From NCBI RefSeq assembly GCF_019093865.1, contig NZ_JABJXD010000005.1, forward strand, positions 1-64,000: a DNA stretch of 64,000 nucleotides. The letters run 5' to 3'. Each line of letters starts with the position of its first letter. The stretch's first letter is position 1. A program made the translations under genes and the position numbers. Below the pieces are notes generated by a model. It saw nothing but the letters and a program-made list of their open reading frames with translations. It did no database searches and was not told the DNA's origin. Origin of the DNA: Lentibacillus saliphilus (lineage in GTDB: Bacteria > Bacillota > Bacilli > Bacillales > Amphibacillaceae). Below are positions 18,554-28,408 of this stretch, in pieces.

Positions 18554-19471
18554 ATGAATCAATATCTCTCATTATCCCAAGAAGTGAAAGACTCACAGGC
18601 CGCTGGCAAACCAATCGTAGCACTCGAATCAACCATCATCTCACACGGCATGCCTTATCCGCAAAACGTCGAGACCGCTCGCGCCGTTGAACAGCTCATC
18701 CGTGATGAAGGTGCCGTTCCTGCGACAATCGCACTTATGGATGGCAAAATTAAAATCGGCCTTTCCGACGAAGAGCTGGAGGCCCTTGGCAACAGCACGG
18801 ACGTCGCTAAAGCATCTCGCCGTGATCTGCCATACCTTTTAGCTACTAAAAAGACTGGTGCAACAACCGTCGCAGCGACGATGATCTGTGCCAGCCTCGC
18901 CGACATTAAAGTATTCGCCACTGGCGGCATCGGTGGTGTCCATCGCGGCGCAGAAACGACGATGGATATTTCCGCTGACCTTGAAGAACTCGCTCAGACA
19001 AATGTGGCTGTCGTATGTGCCGGCGCCAAGTCGATTCTCGATCTCGGACTGACATTGGAATACTTGGAAACAAAAGGCGTTCCCGTCATCGGCTATCAAA
19101 CAGACGTACTTCCAGCCTTTTACACGAGAACGAGCCCATTCCCAGTCAACTTCCAAGCTGACGACATCGCTACGATCGCTGGCACGCTAAAAGCAAAAGC
19201 CGATCTCAATATGACAGGCGGCGCCGTGATCGCTAACCCGATCCCAGAAGCACACGCCATGCCTGAAGCCGACATTACAGCGGTCATTCATACCGCCTTA
19301 CAGGAAGCCCAAGCGAACAACGTGACAGGCAAGGACGTCACACCATTCCTATTGGCAAAAGTGAAAGAACTAACTGACGGCAAAAGCCTTGAAGCAAACA
19401 TCGCCCTCGTCAAAAACAATGCCATCGTCGGCGCCCAGCTTGCTGTACAGCTTAATGCCATGAACGGATAA
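18554..19471 (+). CDS. psuG: pseudouridine-5'-phosphate glycosidase
   Basis: PsuG splits pseudouridine 5'-phosphate into uracil and ribose 5-phosphate. The 305-residue length is normal. Family signatures include [17 protein letters not shown] near the N-terminus, [25 protein letters not shown], and [30 protein letters not shown] within the end of the kinase gene is the ribosome binding site, and the two genes touch without a gap, so they form one operon. No dedicated transporter is adjacent. A terminator follows. Confidence 0.96.
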   Translation: MNQYLSLSQEVKDSQAAGKPIVALESTIISHGMPYPQNVETARAVEQLIRDEGAVPATIALMDGKIKIGLSDEELEALGNSTDVAKASRRDLPYLLATKKTGATTVAATMICASLADIKVFATGGIGGVHRGAETTMDISADLEELAQTNVAVVCAGAKSILDLGLTLEYLETKGVPVIGYQTDVLPAFYTRTSPFPVNFQADDIATIAGTLKAKADLNMTGGAVIANPIPEAHAMPEADITAVIHTALQEAQANNVTGKDVTPFLLAKVKELTDGKSLEANIALVKNNAIVGAQLAVQLNAMNG

Positions 19472-19488
19472 TAAGAAAGCAGTAAAGG

Positions 19489-19524
19489 AAGATACAATGC
19501 CTATTCGGTGTTGTATCTTTTTTT
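19489..19524 (+). terminator. terminator of the pseudouridine operon
   Basis: AGATACAA and TTGTATCT form the stem with an inner CGGTGT-like loop, followed by a T run. Confidence 0.85.
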
Positions 19525-19710
19525 ATGCGCCAAACAAAGCCATTTTCTATAATCTACTGGGTACTAGAAACATGTCAAAGTTTGTTCACATTCGACAATA
19601 GACACGCATTTTTGACAAATTTTTCATATCTATGAGCAGACTGACCTAAGACAAAGACACTGTTGTGATATATTCAAATTGTAGAAATATATTAGGGGGA
19701 GGCATTTTAT

Positions 19711-20436
19711 ATGATTATTGATTGGTCCGTTACACAGGTCTACAACACGATTATGGCCGTAGCGACTGGTGTTGGTTTGTTGTTAATCTTACGCTTCGGC
19801 AAACATCTCATGAACGAAAAAGTAGGGCAGCTAGAAGGGTGGGCCATTGGATTTGCGATTCCTGGCTTTATCCTCACACTAACCGGTGCTCATATGACGC
19901 TGACATGGCCATTGTCAAAAATGGGCTTCGCGTTTGATGACATTATTTTCGGAGAGCCATCACTTGCATTTGGTGTGATGCTACTTGCTGCCGCCGTGCT
20001 CCTTTGGAGAAAAGCAAATCTATACATGAAACAAGATATTAATATGAAGAATACAAAGGTTGTTTCAGGACTGTTAAAAGAAGAGCTGCCGATTTTATTA
20101 AAACCATTATCATATTTTGCAGCTGCGATGGGGCTTGGACTTATATCTATTTCTTTTGCTGGTGTCGGGTATCAACTATTCGTAGCGCCACCTGAAGAAC
20201 CTATTTCCGGTTGGTTTCATGAATATCCAATGGTAGAAGCGGTCTTTATGTCTGGTCTTATTGCGATTACAGGCATCGGAGCCACGCTATTCCCATTTAT
20301 GCTTAAAGACAATCCGAATCCAAACGTAGTAAAGACAATCACACTCTGCTGGAAAGTGGCCGGTATTATCTTCGTGTTATTTGGTGCCATGAACTACTTT
20401 ACACACATCGGCTTAATTGTTAATACAATGGGCTAG
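19711..20436 (+). CDS. DUF981-like polytopic membrane protein
   Basis: A 241-residue membrane protein with about six to seven helices. Features include an early helix with MAVATGVGLLLILRFG, a GWAIGFAIPGFILTLTGAHM segment, LAFGVMLLAAAVLLWRKA, and SWFHEYP-like loops. It resembles the DUF981 family, for which no function is established. GGGGGAGGCATTTT provides the ribosome binding site. It stands alone with its own terminator. The family call is from memory of its pattern and is moderate. Confidence 0.65.
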   Translation: MIIDWSVTQVYNTIMAVATGVGLLLILRFGKHLMNEKVGQLEGWAIGFAIPGFILTLTGAHMTLTWPLSKMGFAFDDIIFGEPSLAFGVMLLAAAVLLWRKANLYMKQDINMKNTKVVSGLLKEELPILLKPLSYFAAAMGLGLISISFAGVGYQLFVAPPEEPISGWFHEYPMVEAVFMSGLIAITGIGATLFPFMLKDNPNPNVVKTITLCWKVAGIIFVLFGAMNYFTHIGLIVNTMG

Positions 20437-20467
20437 TTATAAAACCCATTATAAGTGCTCGTTTACA

Positions 20468-20498
20468 GCTGCCTTTTTAATACAAGGGCAGCTTTTTT
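20468..20498 (+). terminator. terminator after the DUF981-like gene
   Basis: AGCTGCC and GGCAGCT form the stem with a 12-base loop, followed by six T. Confidence 0.8.
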
Positions 20499-20644
20499 GT
20501 ATCTCATTAATGATATCTCCCCTTAAACAACCATTCTATAAATCACGGTCAAAGCCACACCCCTCCAAAAATCGCATAGTGAAAAATTCCTTTTAAAATC
20601 TTAAACAACTATACATGGACATTTTACACATGCCATATACTATG

Positions 20645-20753
20645 CCTTTCAAAATATGTTCATATTTAACACTTAAAAACTATTTAAAGTTTTTAAGTTT
20701 CCTGTTATGATGAATACATGGAGAAGAAACTTATAAAACTGGCCAAGTAAAAG
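20645..20753 (+). promoter_or_regulatory. duplicated control region, copy 1 (before the first amidohydrolase)
   Basis: A block of about 80 bases starting TTCAAAATAT is about 80 percent identical, without gaps, to a block upstream of the OFA-type transporter. It contains a perfect 11-bp dyad, ACTTAAAAACT and AGTTTTTAAGT, then TTTCCTGTTAT and CATGGAGAAGAA, and ends in CTGGCCAAGTA. About 200 bases of leader remain before the gene. The two copies probably bind the same regulator. The rest of the 500-base gap shows no gene. Confidence 0.65.
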
Positions 20754-20958
20754 AGTTCGCTTCCCCTGATTTATGTAACATGTTTTTGTTATGTTTCATT
20801 TTAAATGTTTCCGATCCATGTTTTTTTCGGTTCTAGTTTTATTGTTTTATATCATGGTTCATGATCGATATTTCACAATTCATGATTCATGTCCAACGTT
20901 CCGAGATCAATCACAAATCATTATTTCACAAACTACATCTTAATTTGGAGGGAAGCGC

Positions 20959-22134
20959 ATGACAAACGTAAATTGGCAAGATTTAATTCCTAAAGAAAAG
21001 ATTGTTGAGTGGAGAAGACACTTACATCAAAATCCAGAACTATCATTTAAAGAATATAATACGTCACAATTTATTTACGATACATTGGCAACATTTCCGG
21101 GGCTTGAGTTAACACGTCCGACGGAAACGAGTGTTGTTGCAATCTTGAAAGGCGGCGCAGGAGAAGGGAAGACGATCGCACTCCGCGCTGATATGGATGC
21201 TTTACCGATCCAAGAAGAAGCGGATGTTGATTTCCCATCACTTAACGAAGGCGTTATGCATGCGTGTGGTCACGATGCTCACGTATCTATGCTTCTCGGT
21301 GCTGCGCAAGTGCTGTCAGGTATGAAGGATGACCTTGCTGGAACTGTGAAGTTTATTTTCCAGCATGCTGAAGAGCTCGTTCCTGGTGGTGCACAGGAAA
21401 TCGTTGATGCCGGCGTTTTAGAAGGTGTCGATGAGATTTACGGCATTCATATTTTCCCGACATTCAAAAAAGGGACGATCGGCATTGTTGATGGTGCCGC
21501 TACAATTGCAGCGGACGGCTTCTATCTCAAAATCCAAGGTAAAGGCTCACACGCGTCAACACCAGAGCTTGCGATTGATCCCATTATTGTTGGTAGTGAG
21601 CTTGTTCAAGCACTTCAAACCGTTCGATCACGGAGCGTGAAATCAAGTGAAAATGCGGTCATTAGTGTTGGGGAGTTCATTAGTGGACAAGCGCCTAATA
21701 TTATTGCAGATACAGCGAAGCTAAGCTGTTCAATTCGTTCCTTTAGTGAGGAAACACGTGACTTAATCGAGCAACGTGTGAAAACCATCATTGAGCATGT
21801 GACCAAAGCACATGGCGCAACGTATGAGCTCAATTATATTCGTGGCTATTCACCGGTCATTAACAGTCATGACCAAGCTGTCCAAGCAAAAGAATCAGCG
21901 ACAAAAGTTCTGGGCGATGCACTTGTGTACGATGCAGAAACATTAATGGGCAGCGAAGACTTCTCTGCTTATACAAAAGTCGTTCCAGGCTGCTTTATGT
22001 TTTTAGGCGCTGGAACAGAAGAAGATGGCTGTGGCTATTTTAACCACCATCCAAAATTCAATATCGTTGAGGACTCTATGTTCAATGGTACAAAAGTAGA
22101 GGTTCAGCTCATTCTTGACCTGCTCGGAAAATAA
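20959..22134 (+). CDS. M20 family amidohydrolase, tandem copy 1
   Basis: A cytoplasmic di-metal M20D hydrolase of 391 residues; the group hydrolyses N-acyl amino acids (hippurate, N-acetyl or indole conjugates). Metal and catalytic motifs are ALRADMDALPI, MHACGHDAHVSMLLGAA, FQHAEE and GSEDFSAYTKVVPGCFMFLG. A dimerisation insert spans about 180-295. The start follows TTTGGAGGGAAGCGC. A second, nearly identical gene follows after 145 bases, and two MFS transporters and a TetR gene come next, suggesting uptake and hydrolysis of an acylated amino acid or related amide. Confidence 0.92.
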   Translation: MTNVNWQDLIPKEKIVEWRRHLHQNPELSFKEYNTSQFIYDTLATFPGLELTRPTETSVVAILKGGAGEGKTIALRADMDALPIQEEADVDFPSLNEGVMHACGHDAHVSMLLGAAQVLSGMKDDLAGTVKFIFQHAEELVPGGAQEIVDAGVLEGVDEIYGIHIFPTFKKGTIGIVDGAATIAADGFYLKIQGKGSHASTPELAIDPIIVGSELVQALQTVRSRSVKSSENAVISVGEFISGQAPNIIADTAKLSCSIRSFSEETRDLIEQRVKTIIEHVTKAHGATYELNYIRGYSPVINSHDQAVQAKESATKVLGDALVYDAETLMGSEDFSAYTKVVPGCFMFLGAGTEEDGCGYFNHHPKFNIVEDSMFNGTKVEVQLILDLLGK

Positions 22135-22279
22135 TTGAGCCATTAACCGTAAACACTAATATATGATCGTCAGCCTGTAACATCTCCTAACTTCGTCGCC
22201 GAGCCGAACTCGGTGACATGACTGACCATAAATAGAAGCTTTAACAATAACAGCCCAATCACAATCTGGAGGGACCAAC

Positions 22280-23455
22280 ATGACAACCAACTGGCACGAT
22301 TTAATTCCAGAAGACAACATTATCGAGTGGAGAAGACATTTGCACCAAAATCCTGAGCTGTCATTCAAAGAGTACAACACATCTCAATTCATCTATGACA
22401 CACTCGCAGAATTTCCTAACTTAGAATTAACACGTCCAACTGAAACAAGTGTCGTTGCCATTCTAAAAGGGGGCGCCGGAGAAGGGAAAACAATCGCACT
22501 CCGCGCCGATATGGACGCCTTACCAATTGAAGAAGAAACAGATGTTGCATTCAAGTCAAAAAACCAAGGTGTTATGCATGCGTGCGGTCATGACACACAT
22601 GTCGCGATGCTGCTCGGTGCAGCCCAAGTGCTCTCAGGCATGAAAGAGGACCTCGCCGGAACAGTGAAATTCATCTTCCAGCATGCTGAAGAACAAGTCC
22701 CTGGTGGCGCACAAGAAATCGTCGATGCCGGCGTCCTTAAAGATGTAGACGAAATATATGGCATTCACATTTTACCAACCTTTAAAAAAGGCTCAATGGG
22801 CATTGTTGACGGTCCTGCTACAATCGCAGCAGACGGCTTCTACCTTAAAATCCAAGGTAAAGGCTCACACGCTTCAACACCAGAGCTCGCAATCGATCCG
22901 ATTATCGTTGGAAGTGAGCTCGTCCAAGCATTACAAACCGTGCGCTCTCGTAGCGTGAAGTCAAGTGAAAATGCAATCTTAAGTGTCGGGGAATTTATTA
23001 GTGGACAAGCCCCAAATATCATCCCAGATACGGCAAAGCTTAGCTGCTCGATTCGTTCGTTCAGTGAGGAAACACGTGATTTAATTGAAACACGCGTCAA
23101 AGACATTATTGAGCACGTAACAAAAGCCCATGGTGCATCCTATGAGCTCGATTATATTCGCGGCTATTCACCAGTCATTAATGATCACGACTTAGCTGTC
23201 AAAGCGAAGCAAGCGGCAATTAATGCGCTCGGAGAAGACTTGGTGTATGACGCAAACACATTAATGGCAAGTGAAGACTTCTCTGCTTATACAAAAGTCG
23301 TCCCTGGCTGCTTTATGTTTTTAGGCGCAGGCACAGAAGAGGATGGCATCAAATACTTTAACCACAATCCGAAATTCGACGTTGTTGAAGAATCGATGTT
23401 TAACGGCACAAAAGTCGAAGTCCAAGTGATCCTCGACTTACTCGGCAAAAAATAA
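22280..23455 (+). CDS. M20 family amidohydrolase, tandem copy 2
   Basis: Same length (391 residues) and nearly the same protein as the preceding gene, with all M20 motifs (ALRADMDALPI, MHACGHDTHVAMLLGAA, FQHAEE, ASEDFSAYTKVVPG). Differences cluster on surface positions, for example HIFPTFKKGTIG against HILPTFKKGSMG, so substrate range may differ slightly. The start follows CTGGAGGGACC. The 145-base gap to the first copy holds a GTCGCCGAG-CCGAA-CTCGGTGAC hairpin and no clear promoter, so the two are probably co-transcribed. A terminator follows. Confidence 0.92.
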   Translation: MTTNWHDLIPEDNIIEWRRHLHQNPELSFKEYNTSQFIYDTLAEFPNLELTRPTETSVVAILKGGAGEGKTIALRADMDALPIEEETDVAFKSKNQGVMHACGHDTHVAMLLGAAQVLSGMKEDLAGTVKFIFQHAEEQVPGGAQEIVDAGVLKDVDEIYGIHILPTFKKGSMGIVDGPATIAADGFYLKIQGKGSHASTPELAIDPIIVGSELVQALQTVRSRSVKSSENAILSVGEFISGQAPNIIPDTAKLSCSIRSFSEETRDLIETRVKDIIEHVTKAHGASYELDYIRGYSPVINDHDLAVKAKQAAINALGEDLVYDANTLMASEDFSAYTKVVPGCFMFLGAGTEEDGIKYFNHNPKFDVVEESMFNGTKVEVQVILDLLGKK

Positions 23456-23484
23456 ATAAGCACCATTCACACAATCATGTGATC

Positions 23485-23532
23485 GGCAACCAGCTCGTTT
23501 TAATGTAAAAAGCAGTTGGTTGCCCCTTTTTT
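23485..23532 (+). terminator. terminator after the amidohydrolase pair
   Basis: GGCAACCAGCT and AGTTGGTTGCC form the stem, followed by CCTTTTTT. Confidence 0.85.
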
Positions 23533-23672
23533 ATGCAAGCACGTTTACAACACAACGATTGCATTAATTGCCAAAGCCATCAGTCGTATATAACGGCCTT
23601 ATGGTCGTACAATAAAACGGACTAAACACCACATCATGAGACGAAGACCACAAAAAGGAAACAACATTATAT

Positions 23673-23775
23673 CCTTCAAAATATATACACATTTAACACT
23701 AAAAAACTATTGTTAGTTTTATGGTTTCCTGTTATTCTTTATTCATGGAGAAGAACATTTTTTACTTGGCCAAGT
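23673..23775 (+). promoter_or_regulatory. duplicated control region, copy 2 (before the OFA-type transporter)
   Basis: This is the second copy of the block described before the first amidohydrolase. The dyad is degenerate here (ACTAAAAAACT and AGTTTTATGGT), while TTTAACACT, GTTTCCTGTTAT, CATGGAGAAGAA and TTGGCCAAGTA are kept. It lies about 200 bases before the transporter start, as in copy 1, and the remainder of the gap shows no gene. Confidence 0.65.
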
Positions 23776-23950
23776 ATATGTATGAGTTTTCCCCATTCCG
23801 AATAAAAACGATGTGTACAGAACATCAAGCATGAAGCCATATTCACGCAGATCAAGTTCAAGCACGCTTGACGACGTAATAATGGAGCCTTGCATCATCT
23901 TAAATTATAACCATCACGAAAAAAATCGTTTAGGGACGGTGAAATAACCA

Positions 23951-25180
23951 ATGGCACAAAATAAAAAGTTCTTCTACGGTTGGTGGATCGTTATCGCATG
24001 CTTCGTTTCAATGACGACGTTATTCACACCAATTGTAAACTTAATATCATTATTTACAGACCCTGTATCTCAAGACCTCGGCGTTACAAGAGCTGAGTTT
24101 AACCTATACTTTACAATCGTAACCGTTGCATCAATGATTGCCAGCCCGTTTGCTGGACGTCTCATGAAAAAATTCGATATTAGACTTTATCTAACGTTCT
24201 TTACGATCCTTGGAGCAGCATCTTATGTCGGCTTTTCATTCTCGACGAACATCATTATGTTCTACGTCTTTGCAGCCCTACAAGGAATCGCGTTAATCGC
24301 TGGCTCAATCATTCCAGCTTCAGTTTTAATTACAAACTGGTTTAACGAAAAACGCGGCCTCAGCTTAGGGATTGCTTTATCTGGTAGTGGTTTCGGTGGG
24401 ATCTTCCTAAGCCCGATCGTCAACTCGCTGCTCACACAATTCGGCTGGAGAACAACGTATTTAATTATCGCAGGTATCATCTTAGTAACGATTCTTCCAT
24501 TCACCATCTTTGTCGTTCGTTTCAGACCTGCAGATATGGGCTTAACCCCATTAGGAGAAGCACCAGTTAAAGATCCTAAAGAAGCAAAAGAACTTAAAGG
24601 CTTAACCCAGTCACAAGCACTTAAAACACCATCATTCTGGCTCATGGCATTGGCAATTATCGTTACAGGTATCGTTGCGAACACAATGATCATCAACTTG
24701 ACCCCTTACTTGACAGATATCGGTGCGACAACACAGCGTGCAGCCTTCTTGCTTGCATTCGGTTCAGCAACCGTATTAGTTGGTAAATTAGTCGTCGGTC
24801 GTTTGTTCGATAAAGTCAACCTGGTCACAGCCTTAGTGATCCTAAGTGTCTGTAACGTACTCAGCTTCGTTTCTTTATTAGGAGCAGACAAATTAATCCC
24901 AGGCTTACTTTATGCTACATTTACCGGATTCGGTGCAACAGCATTAACCATCGCACCATCATATGTAACAGCTAAGATCTTCGGTGAAAAAGACTTCAGC
25001 TCCATCTTTGGCGTTGTATCCATCTTTTCATCTCTAGGTACAGCTCTTGCAGCCGTTGTATCAGGTATTTTGTACAGCATAAACAACTCATACACTCTAG
25101 TGCTATACACACTTATGGTATTAGCAGCGGTAAGCTTCATCCTTTATACGTTAGCTGTTAAAACAAAACCAAAATATTAA
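23951..25180 (+). CDS. MFS transporter, OFA (oxalate/formate antiporter-like) group
   Basis: A 409-residue twelve-helix major facilitator. The N-terminus KKFFYGWWIVIACF and the first loop VSQDLGVTRAEFNLYFTI are typical of the oxalate:formate antiporter-like group, which moves small carboxylates. The conserved loop between helices 2 and 3 reads AGRLMKKFDIR, and the matching loop in the second half reads VGRLFDKVN. It shares its upstream control block with the first M20 hydrolase, so it likely imports the hydrolase substrate or exports a product. It is closed by a terminator. Confidence 0.85.
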   Translation: MAQNKKFFYGWWIVIACFVSMTTLFTPIVNLISLFTDPVSQDLGVTRAEFNLYFTIVTVASMIASPFAGRLMKKFDIRLYLTFFTILGAASYVGFSFSTNIIMFYVFAALQGIALIAGSIIPASVLITNWFNEKRGLSLGIALSGSGFGGIFLSPIVNSLLTQFGWRTTYLIIAGIILVTILPFTIFVVRFRPADMGLTPLGEAPVKDPKEAKELKGLTQSQALKTPSFWLMALAIIVTGIVANTMIINLTPYLTDIGATTQRAAFLLAFGSATVLVGKLVVGRLFDKVNLVTALVILSVCNVLSFVSLLGADKLIPGLLYATFTGFGATALTIAPSYVTAKIFGEKDFSSIFGVVSIFSSLGTALAAVVSGILYSINNSYTLVLYTLMVLAAVSFILYTLAVKTKPKY

Positions 25181-25188
25181 TGCAGCAT

Positions 25189-25235
25189 AAAAGGACAACT
25201 TCAGCTTAAATTTGCCATTGAAGTTGTCCTTTTTA
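25189..25235 (+). terminator. terminator between the two MFS genes
   Basis: AAAAGGACAACTTCA and TGAAGTTGTCCTTTT form a perfect stem with a T run. An ATG inside this hairpin is not a believable start for the next gene. Confidence 0.9.
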
Positions 25236-25271
25236 AATGACTTGGTCCTTCGACCGAGGGAGATCATGACC

Positions 25272-26468
25272 ATGAACTATACAAAACAACAATGGAAAAT
25301 TGCTCTAACCCTATTTCTCATCGGTACCATTGTTTACATCGATAAAAACCTGATATCACTCACGATACTCGCTTTAGGAGAAGAATTTGGCTGGAACGCG
25401 AGCCAAACAGGCATCATTCTTAGCTTATACTATTTTGGCTTTATTTTAATTACCTTGCCAGGCGGCTGGTTTGTTGACCGCTTCGGCTATAAGCGGTTCA
25501 TCATCTTTGCGTTATCGGTTGTCGCCATATCATCCTTACTATTCAGCTTCGCCAGTTCCTTATGGCTGCTCGCCATCATCCGAATTGGGATTGGTGTCGG
25601 CCATGCTGGATATACGAACGGAAGCCCTAAAGTCATAAGCGAAAATTATGGAGGCAAGCAACGAACAGCCTTGCAATCAAAAATTCTCGCCACCTCAGGA
25701 ATTGGCGGACTCATCGCTTATACAGTTGGCATCCAAATCGTCGGCTTCAACTGGCGCTCGGCATATTGGCTGTTAGCGATATTGGCAGTGATCGCTTTAA
25801 TTTGTCTGATCATCTTTGTTCCTGATAAAAAACCAGAAAAACGAGACATCGAATTAGGCCGCACGTCGATATTTATCGCCTGGAAAAATAAAAGCGTCCT
25901 AATCATCTCAATGGGCATGTTTTTCACTAATTTGGTCACCGTCGGCATGATGTCGTGGCTCCCAGCAGTCCTGAAAGCAAACTTCGCTGTAGGGGATACA
26001 GAGCTCGGACAATATTTAACGATTAATGCAATCGTTATGGCTGCCGCAACGATGACCGCTGGCTTTGTCATTATGAAATTTTTTGCCAACCGGGAAAAAC
26101 AGTTTATCACGATATTTAGCACAGTCGGCGCAATAGGCTTGGTTGCATTTATATATTCAACCCATATCATCGCCGCCATTGCATTGTTATTTGTCATTAC
26201 GATCTTTTCGATGTTCGTCTTTACAGCTTTTTTAACGGTTCCATATAAAATTGTCCCATCCGCGATTATCGGATCGTCTTATGCCGCCATCAACATCGGC
26301 GCATTTATCGGCGGGATTGTCTCACCACTCATCATCGGCAATCTCATTACCGTTTCCGGCGGTTCCTTCAAGCTCGCCTTTATTACAATGGCCGTATGCT
26401 TGTTGCTCGCTGGGATCAGTGCAGCACTGCTACACATGGATCCACATGCTGTTGAAGAAGACGCCTAA
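25272..26468 (+). CDS. MFS transporter, anion:cation symporter-like
   Basis: A transporter of about 398 residues with twelve helices. TVYIDKNLIS-like helix 1 (IGTIVYIDKNLISLTIL), the GGWFVDRFGYKRF loop and the HAGYTNGSPKVISENY region resemble the ACS/glucarate-phthalate group that carries organic anions with protons. I set the start at the ATG coding MNYTKQQ, nine bases after GAGGGAG; an earlier frame extension lies in the preceding terminator. It follows the other transporter and precedes a convergent TetR gene with a shared terminator. Confidence 0.85.
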   Translation: MNYTKQQWKIALTLFLIGTIVYIDKNLISLTILALGEEFGWNASQTGIILSLYYFGFILITLPGGWFVDRFGYKRFIIFALSVVAISSLLFSFASSLWLLAIIRIGIGVGHAGYTNGSPKVISENYGGKQRTALQSKILATSGIGGLIAYTVGIQIVGFNWRSAYWLLAILAVIALICLIIFVPDKKPEKRDIELGRTSIFIAWKNKSVLIISMGMFFTNLVTVGMMSWLPAVLKANFAVGDTELGQYLTINAIVMAAATMTAGFVIMKFFANREKQFITIFSTVGAIGLVAFIYSTHIIAAIALLFVITIFSMFVFTAFLTVPYKIVPSAIIGSSYAAINIGAFIGGIVSPLIIGNLITVSGGSFKLAFITMAVCLLLAGISAALLHMDPHAVEEDA

Positions 26469-26495
26469 TCGGCACTTGCAAATACCCAAAACGAT

Positions 26496-26536
26496 AAAAG
26501 CGGCTACCGCCTCATCATGAGACTGTAGCCGCTTTT
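26496..26536. terminator. shared terminator between convergent MFS and TetR genes
   Basis: AAAAGCGGCTAC and GTAGCCGCTTTT form a perfect 12-bp stem with A and T runs on the two sides, so it can act in both directions. Confidence 0.88.
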
Positions 26537-26560
26537 ATTGTTTGATTTTAAATGACGCAC

Positions 26561-27208
26561 TCAATCCGTTTCAAACAGATGAAGGAGGTTCGGAAAATCA
26601 ACCGTCCTCTCCTGATCAACAAGAAACATTTGAATGATTAATTTATACGAATGAATCAGGACAGTGTTAATATCGAATTCATAATCGGTCAAGTCCGTTT
26701 CAATCGCCTGGTCGATAATCGCCCTCAGTAGGAAAATTAATAAATCGACCGTATGCGCCTCACGCAGCTGCATCGGCGTATTCGGGATGTTCGGGATCTT
26801 CTTAATAAAGACACCCTGTGCCACACCTTCATCATAAATCCGCCGTACATACTCCTGCCGATTCTCACTGAACGTCTTAAACTTCTCCCATTCATGCGGC
26901 AAGTACTGCCTTAACTCATTCATATACTGCTTTCGGAGCATCTTAATATTGTATAAAAAGAACACAGCCTGCATCTTTTCAACATAATCTTCTTTTTCAT
27001 CAATTAACTTTTTCATTTCTAAAAGATCTGTCGCAATAATCGAGTCAATAATCGCACCAATTAATTCATCTTTACTCGAGAAATGTATGTAAATCGTTTT
27101 TTTGCTAATTCGCAAATTCCGCGCCAATTCATCCATCGTGAATTTACGGAATCCTTTAAGCTCAATTAGCTTTTTTCCTTCTTCAATAATTTGCTGATCA
27201 ACGTCCAT
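26561..27208 (-). CDS. TetR-family transcriptional regulator
   Basis: A repressor of about 215 residues. The N-terminal helix-turn-helix reads FTMDELARNLRISKKTIYIHF followed by SSKDEL, typical of TetR. The rest is a helical ligand-binding and dimer domain. I chose the ATG coding MDVDQQ because AAAAGGTG precedes it at good spacing; a GTG three codons upstream overlaps that site. It lies convergent to the second MFS gene and may regulate the hydrolase and transporter block, where a conserved dyad occurs in two control regions. Confidence 0.9.
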   Translation of the reverse strand: MDVDQQIIEEGKKLIELKGFRKFTMDELARNLRISKKTIYIHFSSKDELIGAIIDSIIATDLLEMKKLIDEKEDYVEKMQAVFFLYNIKMLRKQYMNELRQYLPHEWEKFKTFSENRQEYVRRIYDEGVAQGVFIKKIPNIPNTPMQLREAHTVDLLIFLLRAIIDQAIETDLTDYEFDINTVLIHSYKLIIQMFLVDQERTVDFPNLLHLFETD

Positions 27209-27547
27209 TGGCTTCACCTTTTATCATGTGTCATAGCATTTAAAAATACCCGAATTCCTGTTTGTGCCTTCTCCTAAATATAACATAATACAAGCGCCTG
27301 CACAATTGAGCGAACCCCGTATTCGCCCGCCAAACAAAGTCAACCGTACCATGATTTACCCATATCATTTCAAGGTAGCACCGTTTTTTGAGGAAACGCA
27401 TTCAAACCGTTATAATGGATATGAAAAGAAGAATAAAGAAGAGCGTGTAAGCGGCCGATTTGGTGACTGATCGAAAATAGCCTGCTCAAGCAGAAAACAA
27501 CGATAGGCATACCGTAAAACACCACGCCAAACAATAGGATGTGACAT

Positions 27548-28069
27548 ATGAAGGTACAAATCGTTAACTACGACCCAACATGGCCCGAACAATACGAACG
27601 AGAAAGAGACGCCATCGCAGCGATCCTCCAGGACGAGCTCGTCGCCAGCTTCCATATCGGCAGCACCTCAGTCCCCGGATTAAACGCCAAACCGATCATC
27701 GACATCCTACTCGTCGTCGAACAGATTGATCGGCTCGATGCATGGACAGCGTCATTCGAGGCGCTTGGCTACGAGGTTATGGGCGAATTTGGTATCGCGG
27801 GCAGACGGTTTTTCCGCAAAGGCGCCACCGACCGAACACACCATGTGCACGCCTTTCAATATGACAACGTTACCGACATCGAACGCCACGTCGCCTTTAG
27901 AGACTTTTTACGCCAGCACCCGGACAAACGCATCGAATACGGCACATTAAAAGCCCAGCTCGTCGCCCAGCATTCAAACGACAGAGAGGCCTATATCGCC
28001 GGGAAAAACGACTTTGTTAAAGAGATTGAACGAGAAGCGCTGAAGTGGAAATGGCGGACGCGGGCGTAG
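27548..28069 (+). CDS. GrpB/UPF0157 nucleotidyltransferase-fold protein
   Basis: A 173-residue protein of the GrpB (UPF0157) family. It has the N-terminal YDPTWPEQYERE, HIGSTSVPGLNAKPIIDILL with the nucleotidyltransferase-like GSTS and paired acidic residues, and the C-terminal HVAFRDFLRQHPDKR and YIAGKNDFVKEI regions. The same fold also appears fused to dephospho-CoA kinase in other bacteria. The cellular role is not known. Monocistronic between the TetR region and rlmH. Confidence 0.9.
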   Translation: MKVQIVNYDPTWPEQYERERDAIAAILQDELVASFHIGSTSVPGLNAKPIIDILLVVEQIDRLDAWTASFEALGYEVMGEFGIAGRRFFRKGATDRTHHVHAFQYDNVTDIERHVAFRDFLRQHPDKRIEYGTLKAQLVAQHSNDREAYIAGKNDFVKEIEREALKWKWRTRA

Positions 28070-28408
28070 GGGAGAGGGGCTTGATTTGGGTGTAGATGTT
28101 ATGTGGGAGCAGAGCGGTGTATGAGTGGGTTGAGTGTTAAAAAGGGACCATTGCAATCACTGCTTATCACCATCGGGCAAACCGAATCACATAACTAAAA
28201 CAAACATCATCACAGGACACAGAATTTAAGGATACAGAACCAAACGATACATACTCAGAAGACATATTAGAAAAAGACATAACCGATAGACGTAAGTCAA
28301 ATACACAAGCGAAACACACAAGCCAAAGACATAAGAAAAAGACACATAGCAAAAAGACAATACGGCACAGAGCAATAATAGCCAATCCAGCATAAAGGAC
28401 GATCATTC
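28070..28408. repeat. A/C-rich intergenic stretch with recurring AAGACA
   Basis: The part from about 28190 to 28400 is strongly A- and C-rich on the plus strand, with six AGACA or AGACG repeats at irregular spacing (for example AAAAAGACATAACC and AAAAAGACACATAG). It looks like degenerate low-complexity repeat rather than a gene. It precedes rlmH directly. Confidence 0.4.

Noticed and set aside
25212-25271. N-terminal extension of the second MFS transporter
   Set aside because: The extra codons lie inside a perfect intrinsic terminator; GAGGGAG supports the later ATG.
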